A stretch of DNA of 9,579 nucleotides from Acidobacteriota bacterium (GTDB lineage: Bacteria > Acidobacteriota > Terriglobia > Acidoferrales > UBA7541), in assembly GCA_019239815.1 (NCBI GenBank), contig JAFAZL010000399.1:1-9579 (forward strand), in the 5' to 3' direction. The first letter of the stretch is position 1. Every line of letters starts with the position of its first letter. Under the pieces are notes generated by a model, which was not told the origin of the DNA, did not search any database, and saw only the letters and a list, made by a program, of their open reading frames with translations. Below, one piece after another: positions 1 through 6,642 of the stretch. The translations under genes were made by a program, and so were the position numbers.

Positions 1-1
1 T

Positions 2-937
2 CCGGATCCTTGGTCGCAGCAGCCACTTGATCCTTCGGCGCCACTCGCCGGTGATCCCATCACCTACGCCGCCCAGTCCCCGCACTCCGTGACGCCAGCT
101 TTGAACAGCAATTCCACACTTCCCGAAGACCTCCGCATCTCCTGGTACTGGCCGCATCTCATCCTGTTTGTTTTCTTCGCCTTCGCCAGTTTTCTGGTCG
201 TGCAAACCGCCATGTTCGTCTTTTACGGCCCGAAAGAGTCGATGCCAAGAGAGCAACTCGAGCGATACCTGCTCAACAAGCCGCAATTTCTCTTCGGCAC
301 CAACGTTCTCTGGTACGCGTCCGTTTTTCTCTTCCTCTACGTCACGCTCGCTGTCCTGCGCGACGCGCCATTCTGGTCATCGCTCGGTTGGAAAAAGCTC
401 TCCGCGCGTTTGACTTCGACGTGGGGCGGCCCTTGGTCGTATTTTCTCGGCGGCTGCGCGTTGGCAATTTTTGTTGGCATCGCCAGTGCTCACGTCAAAG
501 ACACCGACAAAATGCCCATTCAGGAGCTTTTCAAAAATCGTGGCAATGCCATTTTGTTCATGTGTATGGCTGTCTTCTTAGCTCCGCTCGTCGAAGAAAC
601 AGTCTTCCGCGGCTACTTGTACCCGCTACTTGCTCGCATGGTTTACAGCGTTACGCGTCGGTTTGGCCTCCAGCCGCCAGAAGCCATTCGCACCGGCATG
701 TTTAGCAGCATCGTGATCACTGGCGTGCTATTCGGCCTCATGCACGGCGCGCAACTCGGCTGGACTTGGAGCGTCGTCGGCCTCCTGATCCTCGTCGGCG
801 TCATCTTCACGTTCGCCCGCGCGCGCACGGGCACCGTCCTGGCCAGCTTCTTGCTTCATCTCGGTTACAACTCGATGATCGTGGCCACAACCGTCATCGG
901 CACCCACGGATTCACGAAAATCCCCACCGGCCCATAG
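2..937 (+). CDS. CPBP (CAAX-type) intramembrane metalloprotease family protein, 5' end probably outside window
   Basis: Multi-pass membrane protein of the CPBP/ABI family, whose members are intramembrane proteases (CAAX prenyl endopeptidase-like) or related maturation and immunity factors. All three family motifs are present, numbering from the GTG at 89: EExxxR (E169, E170, R174, in EETVFRGY), FxxxH (F215, H219, in FGLMH) and HxxxN (H257, N261, in HLGYN). These residues form the presumed metal-binding active site. About seven hydrophobic segments occur, near residues 25-47, 73-90, 116-131, 151-168, 204-217, 225-245 and 250-270. The frame is open without a stop back to base 2. The added codons ([14 protein letters not shown] and onward) use the same GC-rich codons, and GTG 89 has no purine-rich ribosome site, so I treat the gene as 5'-partial. 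GTG 89 remains the fallback start (282 aa). Its substrate cannot be read from the sequence. It ends 64 bp before mtnA. Confidence 0.88.
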   Translation, partial: PDPWSQQPLDPSAPLAGDPITYAAQSPHSVTPALNSNSTLPEDLRISWYWPHLILFVFFAFASFLVVQTAMFVFYGPKESMPREQLERYLLNKPQFLFGTNVLWYASVFLFLYVTLAVLRDAPFWSSLGWKKLSARLTSTWGGPWSYFLGGCALAIFVGIASAHVKDTDKMPIQELFKNRGNAILFMCMAVFLAPLVEETVFRGYLYPLLARMVYSVTRRFGLQPPEAIRTGMFSSIVITGVLFGLMHGAQLGWTWSVVGLLILVGVIFTFARARTGTVLASFLLHLGYNSMIVATTVIGTHGFTKIPTGP

Positions 938-979
938 CCCAAGGAAGTCCCGCAACTCGTTTTGCTCCTCAACCTTCGC

Positions 980-985
980 TACAAT
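980..985 (+). promoter_or_regulatory. possible -10 box (TACAAT) ahead of mtnA
   Basis: TACAAT stands 16 nt before the preferred mtnA ATG at 1002, in the 64-bp gap after the CPBP gene. A start of transcription near 992 would give a leader of about 10 nt. No good -35 hexamer is seen at the right distance (957-962 reads TCGTTT), so this is a weak call. Confidence 0.27.
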
Positions 986-1001
986 ATTCGTCTTGACTCC
1001 T

Positions 1002-2066
1002 ATGTACATCGCCCAACCCATTGAATGGACCGATGAGGGCGTGGTCATGCTCGACCAACGTCTGCTTCCCACCGAGGAAGTTCGCTACACCTACACCAAC
1101 TATCGCGAAGTCGCCTCCGCAATCACCGACATGGTGATTCGCGGCGCGCCGGCGATCGGTGTTGCCGCTGCGATGGGCGTTGCGATCGGCGTTCTCCGCT
1201 CCAAAGCAAAAACCGTTGCCGACTTAAAGCCTGAATTCGACGAAATCTGCGCTGTCCTCGCAAAGACGCGCCCCACAGCGGTCGATCTTTTCTGGGCCAT
1301 CGACAGGATGAAAAAGAAGTTCGCCGCCATCACAGCGCAGACTTCCGACCTCGAAAAAATTCGCGCCGCGATGATCGCCGAAGCCAAGCAAGTCCATCTC
1401 GAGAAAAAAGCGACCGACGAAGCCATGGGCCGCTTCGGCGCCGAACTCATGCCCAGCGAAGGCCGCGTGATGACACAGTGCAACGCCGGCGCGCTCGCAA
1501 CCGCCGGCATCGGTACCGCCCTCGGCGTCTTTCGCGTCGCCGTCGAGCAAGGCAAAAATCTCCACGTGCTCGTTCCCGAAACGCGCCCCTACCTTCAAGG
1601 CGCGCGCCTCACCGCGTGGGAACTCCATAAGGGTGGCATACCGCTAACGCTCATCACCGACAACATGGTCGGTCACTTCCTAAAAACTGGCACCGTCGGC
1701 GCCATCGTCACTGGCGCCGACCGCGTCGCTGCCAACGGCGACACTGCCAACAAAATCGGCACCTACCAGATCGCTGTGCTAGCAAAAGAAAACAACGTCC
1801 CGTTCTACATCGCGGCGCCAATCTCGACTTTCGATCTGTCGATTCCTGATGGCACCCACATCCCGATCGAGGAACGCTCTTCCGACGAAGTGGTCTACAT
1901 CAAGAACGTTCGCATCGCGCCAGATGTCAAGGCCGCACACCCCGGCTTCGACGTCACTCCGGCTCGCTACATCACCGCCATCATCACCGAACGCGGCGTC
2001 GCTCGCGCACCCTACACCGAATCCTTGCGCGCCCTCGCCAAAGCCGCGCAAGCCGCCAGCGTCTAG
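1002..2066 (+). CDS. mtnA: S-methyl-5-thioribose-1-phosphate isomerase (MtnA)
   Basis: Cytoplasmic enzyme of the methionine salvage pathway. It isomerises the aldose 5-methylthioribose-1-phosphate to the ketose 5-methylthioribulose-1-phosphate, and belongs to the eIF2B-alpha/beta/delta-like fold family. The phosphate-site motif RGAPAIG lies at residues 47-53. The catalytic cysteine is in [10 protein letters not shown] and the catalytic aspartate in [10 protein letters not shown]. Counted from the ATG at 1002 they are C160 and D240, the numbers known for the Bacillus subtilis enzyme. This alignment favours ATG 1002 (354 aa) over an in-frame TTG at 993. No Shine-Dalgarno sequence precedes either start. 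Length is typical and the gene appears intact. No other salvage gene (MTA phosphorylase, MTR kinase, mtnB) is in the window, so partners must be elsewhere. The next gene starts 9 bp after the stop. Confidence 0.96.
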   Translation: MYIAQPIEWTDEGVVMLDQRLLPTEEVRYTYTNYREVASAITDMVIRGAPAIGVAAAMGVAIGVLRSKAKTVADLKPEFDEICAVLAKTRPTAVDLFWAIDRMKKKFAAITAQTSDLEKIRAAMIAEAKQVHLEKKATDEAMGRFGAELMPSEGRVMTQCNAGALATAGIGTALGVFRVAVEQGKNLHVLVPETRPYLQGARLTAWELHKGGIPLTLITDNMVGHFLKTGTVGAIVTGADRVAANGDTANKIGTYQIAVLAKENNVPFYIAAPISTFDLSIPDGTHIPIEERSSDEVVYIKNVRIAPDVKAAHPGFDVTPARYITAIITERGVARAPYTESLRALAKAAQAASV

Positions 2067-2071
2067 AAGCG

Positions 2072-2077
2072 TATAAT
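2072..2077 (+). promoter_or_regulatory. consensus -10 box (TATAAT) overlapping the start region of the glycoside hydrolase gene
   Basis: A perfect TATAAT lies just after the mtnA stop and shares bases with the first ATG (2076) of the next gene. It ends 7 nt before the second in-frame ATG (2085), which is the spacing expected if transcription began at or next to that ATG. No -35 hexamer is visible in the GC-rich mtnA 3' end at about 2049-2054. The call rests on the perfect hexamer and its placement only. Confidence 0.38.
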
Positions 2078-3599
2078 GCCGGCCATGTTGAACCGGACAG
2101 GCGAACTGTTCGTGGCCGCGGTGATTTCGTCGATCATCGTGGTGTCTTCCGTGCACCACTCCACGGCGCAAGCCAAGTTGACCGCTCATCCACCGATTCA
2201 GCTGAACCCCGCCAATCCACACTACTTTCTCTTCCGCGGCAAGCCGACCATCCTGATCACCTCAGGCGAACACTACGGCGCCGTGCTAAACGCCGATTTC
2301 AACTTCCACAAATATCTTGCCACTATTGACTCCGACGGCCTCAACTACACGCGCATCTTCGGCGGCTCCTACGTCGAAGTGCCCGCGAAATCCTTCGGTA
2401 TTCTGCGCAATGACCTCGCTCCGCTGCCCAATCGCTTCATCGCGCCATGGATGCGCAGCGAAATACCCGGCTACGCGGGCGGTGGCAACAAGTTCGATCT
2501 CACAAAGTGGAACCCTGAGTATTTCGAGCGCTATCGTGAATTCCTCGTGGATGCCTCCAAGCGTGGGATCGTCGTCGAAATCAGCCTCTTTTCGTCTCAC
2601 TACGACGAAATGATGTGGAAGATCAGCCCGTTCAACCCGTCAAACAACGTCAACAATACGAGCGACATCGACTGGAAAAAGCTGCAGACACTCGAAAACG
2701 GAAACATCCTCGCATTCCAGGAAAAATACGCGCGCAAACTGGTTGAGGAAGCCAGCCCCTTTGACAACGTTATCTTTGAAATTCAAAACGAGCCGTGGTC
2801 CGATCGCCCGACGCTCACTTCCGTCGTGAATCCCTATTTGCGCCCGCCGGGCCGAGACCAATATCCCAACTCCATCGACATCGCCGACGACCTCTCTGTC
2901 GCGTGGCAAGCCCGCGTTGCCGAGTGGATCACGGAGCAAGAGTCTTCTCGGCCTCATCACCTGATCGCGCAGAACTACTCTAATTTCCTCGCTTCAGTCC
3001 GCAAGCTCAGTCCCGGTGTGGGCGTCGTCAACTTCCACTACGCTTATCCCGATGCCGTCAGCTTCAACTACGGCCTCGACAGAGCCATCGCTTACGACGA
3101 GACCGGCTTCCTCGGCCGCGACGATGACGCCTACCGCCGCCAGGCGTGGAACTTCATGCTCGCAGGCGGTGGCATTTTCGACGCGCTCGACTATTCCTTC
3201 TCGCCCGGCCACGAAGACGGCCAGGATTTAGAGCCAAACGGTCCCGGCGGCGGCAGCCCCACATTCCGCCATCAACTTCGCATCCTGCGCGAATTCCTGA
3301 CTAAATTTTCGATTGTAGACTTGCGACCGGACACTACGACGGTGAAACACGCGACCGGCGTAGTCGCTCACGCCCTCTCAAATCCCGGCCGCGAATACGC
3401 GATCTATCTTGATGGCAACGGCCCAACAGAATTGACGTTGACGCTATCCGCAGGCGACTACAAGGTGGAATGGTTCAACACAAAGACCGGCGCGACTGAA
3501 AGGTCCGAAGACTTCCATCTCGCAACTGGCGAAAAAAGTTTCACATCTCCCAATTTTGAAAATGGAATCGCTCTCCGCCTCACTCGCGTCGCAAAGTAG
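2076..3599 (+). CDS. secreted clan-A glycoside hydrolase-like protein (DUF4038/apiosidase-like barrel plus C-terminal beta-sandwich)
   Basis: Exported protein of 507 aa. Residues 1-32 form a signal peptide (hydrophobic stretch LFVAAVISSIIVVSSV, likely cleavage after AQA). The body, about residues 45-400, reads as a TIM barrel of the glycoside hydrolase clan A type. It opens with YFLFRGKPTILI, as in DUF4038/apiosidase-like proteins. A strand-end NE pair (N238, E239 in EIQNEPW) is the likely acid/base, and E342 in AYDETGF is the likely nucleophile, about 100 residues later as clan A expects. Residues of about 410-505 (YAIYLDGNG, then YKVEWFNTKTG) resemble the small beta-sandwich annotated as a putative collagen-binding domain (PF12904). 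The substrate is unknown; a plant or microbial polysaccharide is an inference. The start could be ATG 2076 (weak AGAAG six bases upstream) or ATG 2085 if the transcript is leaderless. The gene converges with the PPOX gene, with 8 bp between stops. Confidence 0.82.
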   Translation: MPAMLNRTGELFVAAVISSIIVVSSVHHSTAQAKLTAHPPIQLNPANPHYFLFRGKPTILITSGEHYGAVLNADFNFHKYLATIDSDGLNYTRIFGGSYVEVPAKSFGILRNDLAPLPNRFIAPWMRSEIPGYAGGGNKFDLTKWNPEYFERYREFLVDASKRGIVVEISLFSSHYDEMMWKISPFNPSNNVNNTSDIDWKKLQTLENGNILAFQEKYARKLVEEASPFDNVIFEIQNEPWSDRPTLTSVVNPYLRPPGRDQYPNSIDIADDLSVAWQARVAEWITEQESSRPHHLIAQNYSNFLASVRKLSPGVGVVNFHYAYPDAVSFNYGLDRAIAYDETGFLGRDDDAYRRQAWNFMLAGGGIFDALDYSFSPGHEDGQDLEPNGPGGGSPTFRHQLRILREFLTKFSIVDLRPDTTTVKHATGVVAHALSNPGREYAIYLDGNGPTELTLTLSAGDYKVEWFNTKTGATERSEDFHLATGEKSFTSPNFENGIALRLTRVAK

Positions 3600-3607
3600 T
3601 CAGACAA

Positions 3608-4009
3608 CTACGCAGGAGTGATGACCAGGACTTCGCGTTTTGTCAGCCGAAGCATCGCGAACAAGTCGAAGATTCGTTTGAGAAAAAACTTCTGCGTTAG
3701 CAGCTTCGAGCCACGTTCTGCCTCCGCGCCTTTGACGATCTTTGCGTTCGCGTCGATCCACTCGCCCTTTACGCCGCCCGTGCGATTGCACGGCGCGATT
3801 CGCACGCGCGAATTGTTCCTCAGGCGCTTTACCTTCCCTGTGTTTTCGATCGTGTAGATGTAAAGCTTGGCCCCTCGAGAGCGAAGATCTGTCGTTGGGT
3901 CGGCGGCGAACCACACCGGTGTTCGCACACCCACGCCATTCTTCCGAAATGTTTCGAGATTCAGATAGTTCTGCCTGTCCAGTGGCGCAAAATAGTTGGC
4001 GTCGCTCAT
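3608..4009 (-). CDS. PPOX-class (pyridoxamine 5'-phosphate oxidase-like) flavin/F420-binding oxidoreductase
   Basis: Small cytoplasmic split beta-barrel protein of 133 aa, the usual size for single-domain PPOX enzymes of the Rv2061-like group. It starts MSDANYFAPLD and continues with YLNLETFRKNG, then GVRTPVWFAAD, LYIYTIENTGKVKRLRNN and RVRIAPCN, the run of strands that forms the flavin or deazaflavin binding face, followed by GEWIDANAKIV. These proteins bind FMN or F420 and act on small, often unidentified substrates; no substrate can be named here. The ATG at 4009-4007 overlaps the TGA that ends the receptor remnant upstream (ATGA). No convincing ribosome site precedes it, only GGAC directly before the ATG. 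The protein looks complete at both ends despite sitting against broken DNA. Confidence 0.85.
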   Translation of the reverse strand: MSDANYFAPLDRQNYLNLETFRKNGVGVRTPVWFAADPTTDLRSRGAKLYIYTIENTGKVKRLRNNSRVRIAPCNRTGGVKGEWIDANAKIVKGAEAERGSKLLTQKFFLKRIFDLFAMLRLTKREVLVITPA

Positions 4010-4281
4010 GTCCGTTTCGATGCGTCAGCGCGGCGGGCCGATACACGCGCCGTTGCGTAGTATGTCCGCGTGTTCTTTGCGAACTTGACTGTTCCGAGGC
4101 CACCCAACCCTCCGGGTTGATCGTAATTCACCGCGCGCTCGTCGTTTGTCAGTTCGGGGTTGAATCCCACAAAGAAGAAGATGCGATCGCGTAGAATCGG
4201 CCCGCTGAACGTCAATCCTGGAAAGATTTCGCTCGTGTGATCTTTCTTCGGTTGGTATTCCTGGAATTGCGGATCAAGCAA
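4006..4281 (-). pseudogene. remnant of an Oar-like TonB-dependent receptor (internal fragment)
   Basis: An open frame of 91 codons encodes a recognisable internal piece of the large outer-membrane receptors (carboxypeptidase-regulatory-like domain plus plug and barrel) common in Acidobacteriota. It reads QEYQPKKDHTSEIFPG, then LTFSGPILRDRIFFFVGFNP, and later TYYATARV. The central GPI-(x)-DR-FFF pattern is the hallmark near the plug/barrel border. Complete receptors run to about 1000 residues, so the signal peptide, N-terminal domain, most of the plug and nearly all of the barrel are missing. The frame begins at a TTG without a ribosome site. It can be read without a stop further upstream to about 4320 or beyond, but the residues there are not recognisable. 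The similarity fades after ATARV, and the frame ends in a TGA inside the ATGA that starts the PPOX gene. I read it as a decayed fragment, not a working gene. Confidence 0.72.
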
Positions 4282-4377
4282 GCCCCACGCTGTCGTCGTG
4301 CTTTTTGCAGATGGTGGTGTCCTTGCTTGTAAGCGGACTGGTTGTTAGATCGGTAGAAAGGAACTGCTATCGACGAG
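4282..4377. other. 96-bp gap between receptor remnant and exported protein gene
   Basis: No gene, clear promoter or terminator is seen. On the minus strand a frame continuous with the receptor remnant passes through part of it but shows nothing recognisable, so it may be eroded receptor sequence. Together with the remnant it makes a stretch of about 370 bp with no intact gene. Confidence 0.4.
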
Positions 4378-5118
4378 CTAACTGGCGGCGCTGCCGCGTC
4401 GAATTCTTTCGGCTAACGTTCGGGCTCTCTGCCGTGCAATCTCGACAAATTGAGGATTCCCAGAGATTTGATCGAGAGCTGGGAGAGCGCGCTGTGGCTC
4501 CGGCAGCATATTCCGGTTCAAATCCATTTCGAATTGCAGCAGCGCGTCATTAATACCCAGTCGGTCGTACTTCATCCGCCGCTCCAACAGGACCACGAGT
4601 TCCTGCTGCCTCGCCAATCCCTCAAATATCTGCAGCAGCTGTGCCGCCGCCGTATTCAGTGTGTAGTTGAATTTGACCTCGTGCGCTTCCGGACCCTGCT
4701 CCCACCGAAACGTCTTCTCGCCCAGATTCGCGATCTTCCGATGGACATCCAGGTCCTGATTTTGGAAGTGGTTCATCTGCCCGGCCAGTTCGAACATCTT
4801 TCCGCGCAGGGCCGCACCCACTTCGAATGGAGACTTCTCAGGGTCCTCGTCGAGCTGCCGTATTTCGTAAGTCGCTTTGTCCGAATCCTGCGTCACGATG
4901 ATCTCGATGAACTCCGGCGCGCTCTCTTTAAAAACACGCCGAAACGTGAGCTTCGCCGCCGCTGACGCCGCAGCCGGCTTCGCCGCACTCAAAGTCGTTG
5001 ATTTAACTGGAGTATGCGCCGCCAGGGCGGAAGCACCAGCTCCCACCGCAAAAACCAGCCAAAAACCGAGCAAACAAGGAGTGATTCGAATCGCTGGCTT
5101 GAGTCCGATCTCGTTCAT
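4378..5118 (-). CDS. uncharacterised exported protein encoded behind ruvC
   Basis: Protein of 246 aa of unknown function. Residues 1-34 form a signal peptide: short basic start, hydrophobic LLGFWLVFAVGAGASALAA, likely cleavage after ALA or ALAA, then an Ala/Ser/Lys-rich linker to about residue 55. The mature part starts with a predicted beta region (LTFRRVFKES, FIEIIVTQ, ATYEIRQLDED). It continues as long charged helices (LRGKMFELAGQMNHFQN, HRKIANLGEKTFRWEQ, LLQIFEGLARQQELVVLLERR) and ends with a helical, basic tail. There are no cysteines in the mature part, no lipobox and no enzyme motif. I recall similar proteins only as hypothetical ones in Acidobacteriota. ATG 5118 lies 7 bp after the ruvC stop (TAA GCAGGCT ATG) with AGG close to the start, so it is probably co-translated with ruvC. 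The longer frame from 5184 would overlap ruvC by 59 bp and put 22 residues before the signal peptide, so I rejected it. Confidence 0.8.
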   Translation of the reverse strand: MNEIGLKPAIRITPCLLGFWLVFAVGAGASALAAHTPVKSTTLSAAKPAAASAAAKLTFRRVFKESAPEFIEIIVTQDSDKATYEIRQLDEDPEKSPFEVGAALRGKMFELAGQMNHFQNQDLDVHRKIANLGEKTFRWEQGPEAHEVKFNYTLNTAAAQLLQIFEGLARQQELVVLLERRMKYDRLGINDALLQFEMDLNRNMLPEPQRALPALDQISGNPQFVEIARQRARTLAERIRRGSAAS

Positions 5119-5125
5119 AGCCTGC

Positions 5126-5767
5126 TTAGATGCCCGCCACACCGACAGGCGTTTCACGCCCATTCCGCCGCGCCGGCTGCCCATTCCGCCGCGCAGCGAC
5201 GCTCGCCGTCACCGGAATCCCAAATCGCACCCGCGCCTGATCTGCCTGTATGTGACACAGTGCGACTGCCAGCGCATCCGCCGCGTCCGCAGGCTCCGGC
5301 AACTCGCTCAGCGACAGTAGCGCCCGTACCATCAATTGAATCTGCCGCTTGTCCGCGTGCCCATAACCCGCCACCGACGCCTTCACCTCGCGCGGCGAAT
5401 AGCTATGCACGGTGACGTCATGCTGCGCAGCCGCCAGCAGCACCACGCCGCGCACCTCAGCCAGCCTCAAAGCCGTCCGCACATTCAGCGCGCTGAAGAT
5501 CGACTCCACCGCCAAAACACTAGGCTCAAATTTTCGAATGAGTTCGCAAAGCAAGGAATGAATATCGTGCAGCGCCGCGCCCGCACATTCTTTCTGGCGC
5601 TTCGCATCGACCCGAAACGCCCCATAGTCGAGCATCCTGCAGAGCCGTCCGTCCGTCTCGACCACGCCATACCCGGTCGGCCCCGCCGCAGCCGGATCCA
5701 ACCCGAGCACACGAATCGGGCGTTTTGCCGCTTCTGCAGCCGCACTCACACCTGGCGTGGGAATCAT
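5126..5767 (-). CDS. ruvC: crossover junction endodeoxyribonuclease RuvC
   Basis: Holliday-junction resolvase, a dimeric Mg-dependent nuclease of the RNase H fold that cuts four-way junctions moved by RuvAB during recombinational repair. The four acidic catalytic residues are all present: D24 (VLGLDP), E88 (LAVESIF), D161 and D164 (PADAADALAVAL). The basic stretch REVKASVAGYG followed by ADKRQIQLMV (residues 126-147) matches the DNA-binding region of the Escherichia coli enzyme. At 213 aa it is longer than the E. coli protein (173 aa): it has about 17 extra N-terminal residues and a basic C-terminal tail with a 7-residue repeat (ARRNGQP, ARRNGRE). Loop 1 reads DPAAAGPTGYG instead of the usual DPGxxxTGYG, one residue longer. 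No ribosome site precedes ATG 5767; GTG 5749 is an alternative. It follows yebC by 119 bp. ruvA and ruvB are not downstream. Confidence 0.95.
   Translation of the reverse strand: MIPTPGVSAAAEAAKRPIRVLGLDPAAAGPTGYGVVETDGRLCRMLDYGAFRVDAKRQKECAGAALHDIHSLLCELIRKFEPSVLAVESIFSALNVRTALRLAEVRGVVLLAAAQHDVTVHSYSPREVKASVAGYGHADKRQIQLMVRALLSLSELPEPADAADALAVALCHIQADQARVRFGIPVTASVAARRNGQPARRNGRETPVGVAGI
5158..5194 (-). repeat. 16-nt direct repeat (21-nt period) in the ruvC 3' end
   Basis: GCCCATTCCGCCGCGC occurs at 5158-5173 and again, identically, at 5179-5194. In frame it encodes two copies of a 7-residue unit, ARRNGQP and ARRNGRE, in the C-terminal tail of RuvC. It looks like a small tandem duplication in a region under little constraint. 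Confidence 0.85.
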
Positions 5768-5781
5768 CGTGTGACAGTCTA

Positions 5782-5798
5782 CGGCGTTCGAAACGCCG
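5782..5798. other. perfect 7-bp hairpin just upstream of ruvC
   Basis: CGGCGTT and AACGCCG pair around the 3-nt loop CGA. It lies 14 bases before the ruvC start on the minus strand, in the 119-bp yebC-ruvC gap. No run of T follows on either strand, so it is not a standard terminator. A role in mRNA processing, or in holding down ruvC translation, is possible but unsupported. Confidence 0.45.
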
Positions 5799-5817
5799 CT
5801 TCCAGCGCTTTATCCAA

Positions 5818-5845
5818 GCCGGTTGTCACAAGCAGGCAAACCGGC
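5818..5845. other. second inverted repeat in the yebC-ruvC gap
   Basis: GCCGGTT (5818-5824) and AACCGGC (5839-5845) can pair around a 14-nt loop. On the minus strand it lies about 40 bases after the yebC stop and is followed by TTGGATAAAG, not a T-run. It may be a weak transcript-end or processing structure. Together with the hairpin at 5782-5798 it accounts for much of this intergenic stretch. Confidence 0.35.
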
Positions 5846-5886
5846 AAGCTAAATAGACATGCAACAAACGACAGAAAAGAGAAGAC

Positions 5887-6642
5887 CTAGTTCGCCCCCA
5901 CAGCCGCCTGAATCTCCGACTCATCAATGTCGAAGTTCGCATAAACATGCTGCACGTCATCGTGCTCTTCCAACGCTTCCACCAGACGCACCATCTGCGT
6001 CGCCTGTGCCCCCGTCAACTTAATGTAATTCTGCGGCACCATTCCGATTTCCGCCGACGCTGGCGTAATCCCCGCCTTCGTCAGGGCTTCCTTCACCTTC
6101 TCGAGCGCCTCCGGCGGAGTCGTCACATACCATCCCGACCCATCGTCCTTCAGGTCATCCGCGCCCGCCTCGAGCACGATGTCCATCACCTTGTCTTCCG
6201 ATGCCTGCTCCTTCGGAATCACAATCTCGCCCTTGCGGCTGAACATCCATCCCACGGCGCCTGCTTCCGCCATGTTCCCGCCGTTCTTGCTCATCAAATG
6301 CCGAAACTCGCCGACGATGCGATTGCGATTCGTCGTCACCACCTGAATCAGCATTCCCACGCCGCCGGGGCCGTATCCCTCAAACGTCGCTTCTTCATAC
6401 TGTTCGCCCTCAAGCTGCCCCGTGCCACGCAAAATCGCCCGTTCGATATTTTCGTTAGGCATGTTCTCATTCTTGCCCGCCAGAATCGCCGTGCGCAGCC
6501 GAGGATTCGAATTGGGATCGCCGCCCCCGATGCGTGCCGCAATCGTGATTTCGCGAATCACTCGCGTAAACACGCGACCTCTCTTCGCGTCCGTGGCCGC
6601 TTTCTTGTGCTTGATTGTGGCCCACTTTGAATGCCCAGACAT
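5887..6642 (-). CDS. yebC: YebC/PmpR (TACO1) family protein
   Basis: Cytoplasmic protein of 251 aa with the family's N-terminal signature MSGHSKWATIKHKKAATDAK followed by RGRVFTRVIREI. The conserved NPRLRTAI and NMPNENIERAI and the glycine-rich FEGYGPGGVGMLI also match, and the C-terminal part ends in DIDESEI. Length and start agree with the family, and AGAGGA (6649-6654) stands six bases before the ATG, the best ribosome site on this strand. The family was long annotated as a DNA-binding transcription regulator. Recent work on bacterial YebC and mitochondrial TACO1 points to easing ribosome stalling on difficult stretches such as polyproline. yebC directly before ruvC is a common bacterial order. 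It is the first gene of the minus-strand run; its promoter must lie in 6643-6921. Confidence 0.96.
   Translation of the reverse strand: MSGHSKWATIKHKKAATDAKRGRVFTRVIREITIAARIGGGDPNSNPRLRTAILAGKNENMPNENIERAILRGTGQLEGEQYEEATFEGYGPGGVGMLIQVVTTNRNRIVGEFRHLMSKNGGNMAEAGAVGWMFSRKGEIVIPKEQASEDKVMDIVLEAGADDLKDDGSGWYVTTPPEALEKVKEALTKAGITPASAEIGMVPQNYIKLTGAQATQMVRLVEALEEHDDVQHVYANFDIDESEIQAAVGAN

Noticed and set aside
993..1001. TTG 993 as start of mtnA
   Set aside because: Starting at ATG 1002 puts the catalytic residues at C160 and D240 as in the characterised enzyme, and ATG is the stronger start codon.
3596..3611. Small inverted repeat GTAGT/ACTAC spanning the two convergent stop codons, considered as a bidirectional terminator
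   Set aside because: Only a 5-bp stem, explained by both genes ending in TAG with matching flanks. No T-run on either side.
3600..4103. 167-codon minus-strand frame overlapping the PPOX gene
   Set aside because: It is out of frame with the clear PPOX protein, and its Arg/Gln/Ser-rich product is a typical shadow translation.
4305..4965. Plus-strand open frames opposite the exported protein gene
   Set aside because: No recognisable domains. The minus strand has a coherent signal-peptide protein with a start coupled to ruvC.
5119..5184. Longer start (5184) for the exported protein
   Set aside because: It would overlap ruvC by 59 bp and place 22 Arg-rich residues before a good signal peptide. 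ATG 5118 fits better.
5947..6630. Plus-strand open frame of 227 codons opposite yebC
   Set aside because: The translation is His/Arg/Leu-rich shadow sequence. The minus strand encodes an unmistakable YebC along the full length.
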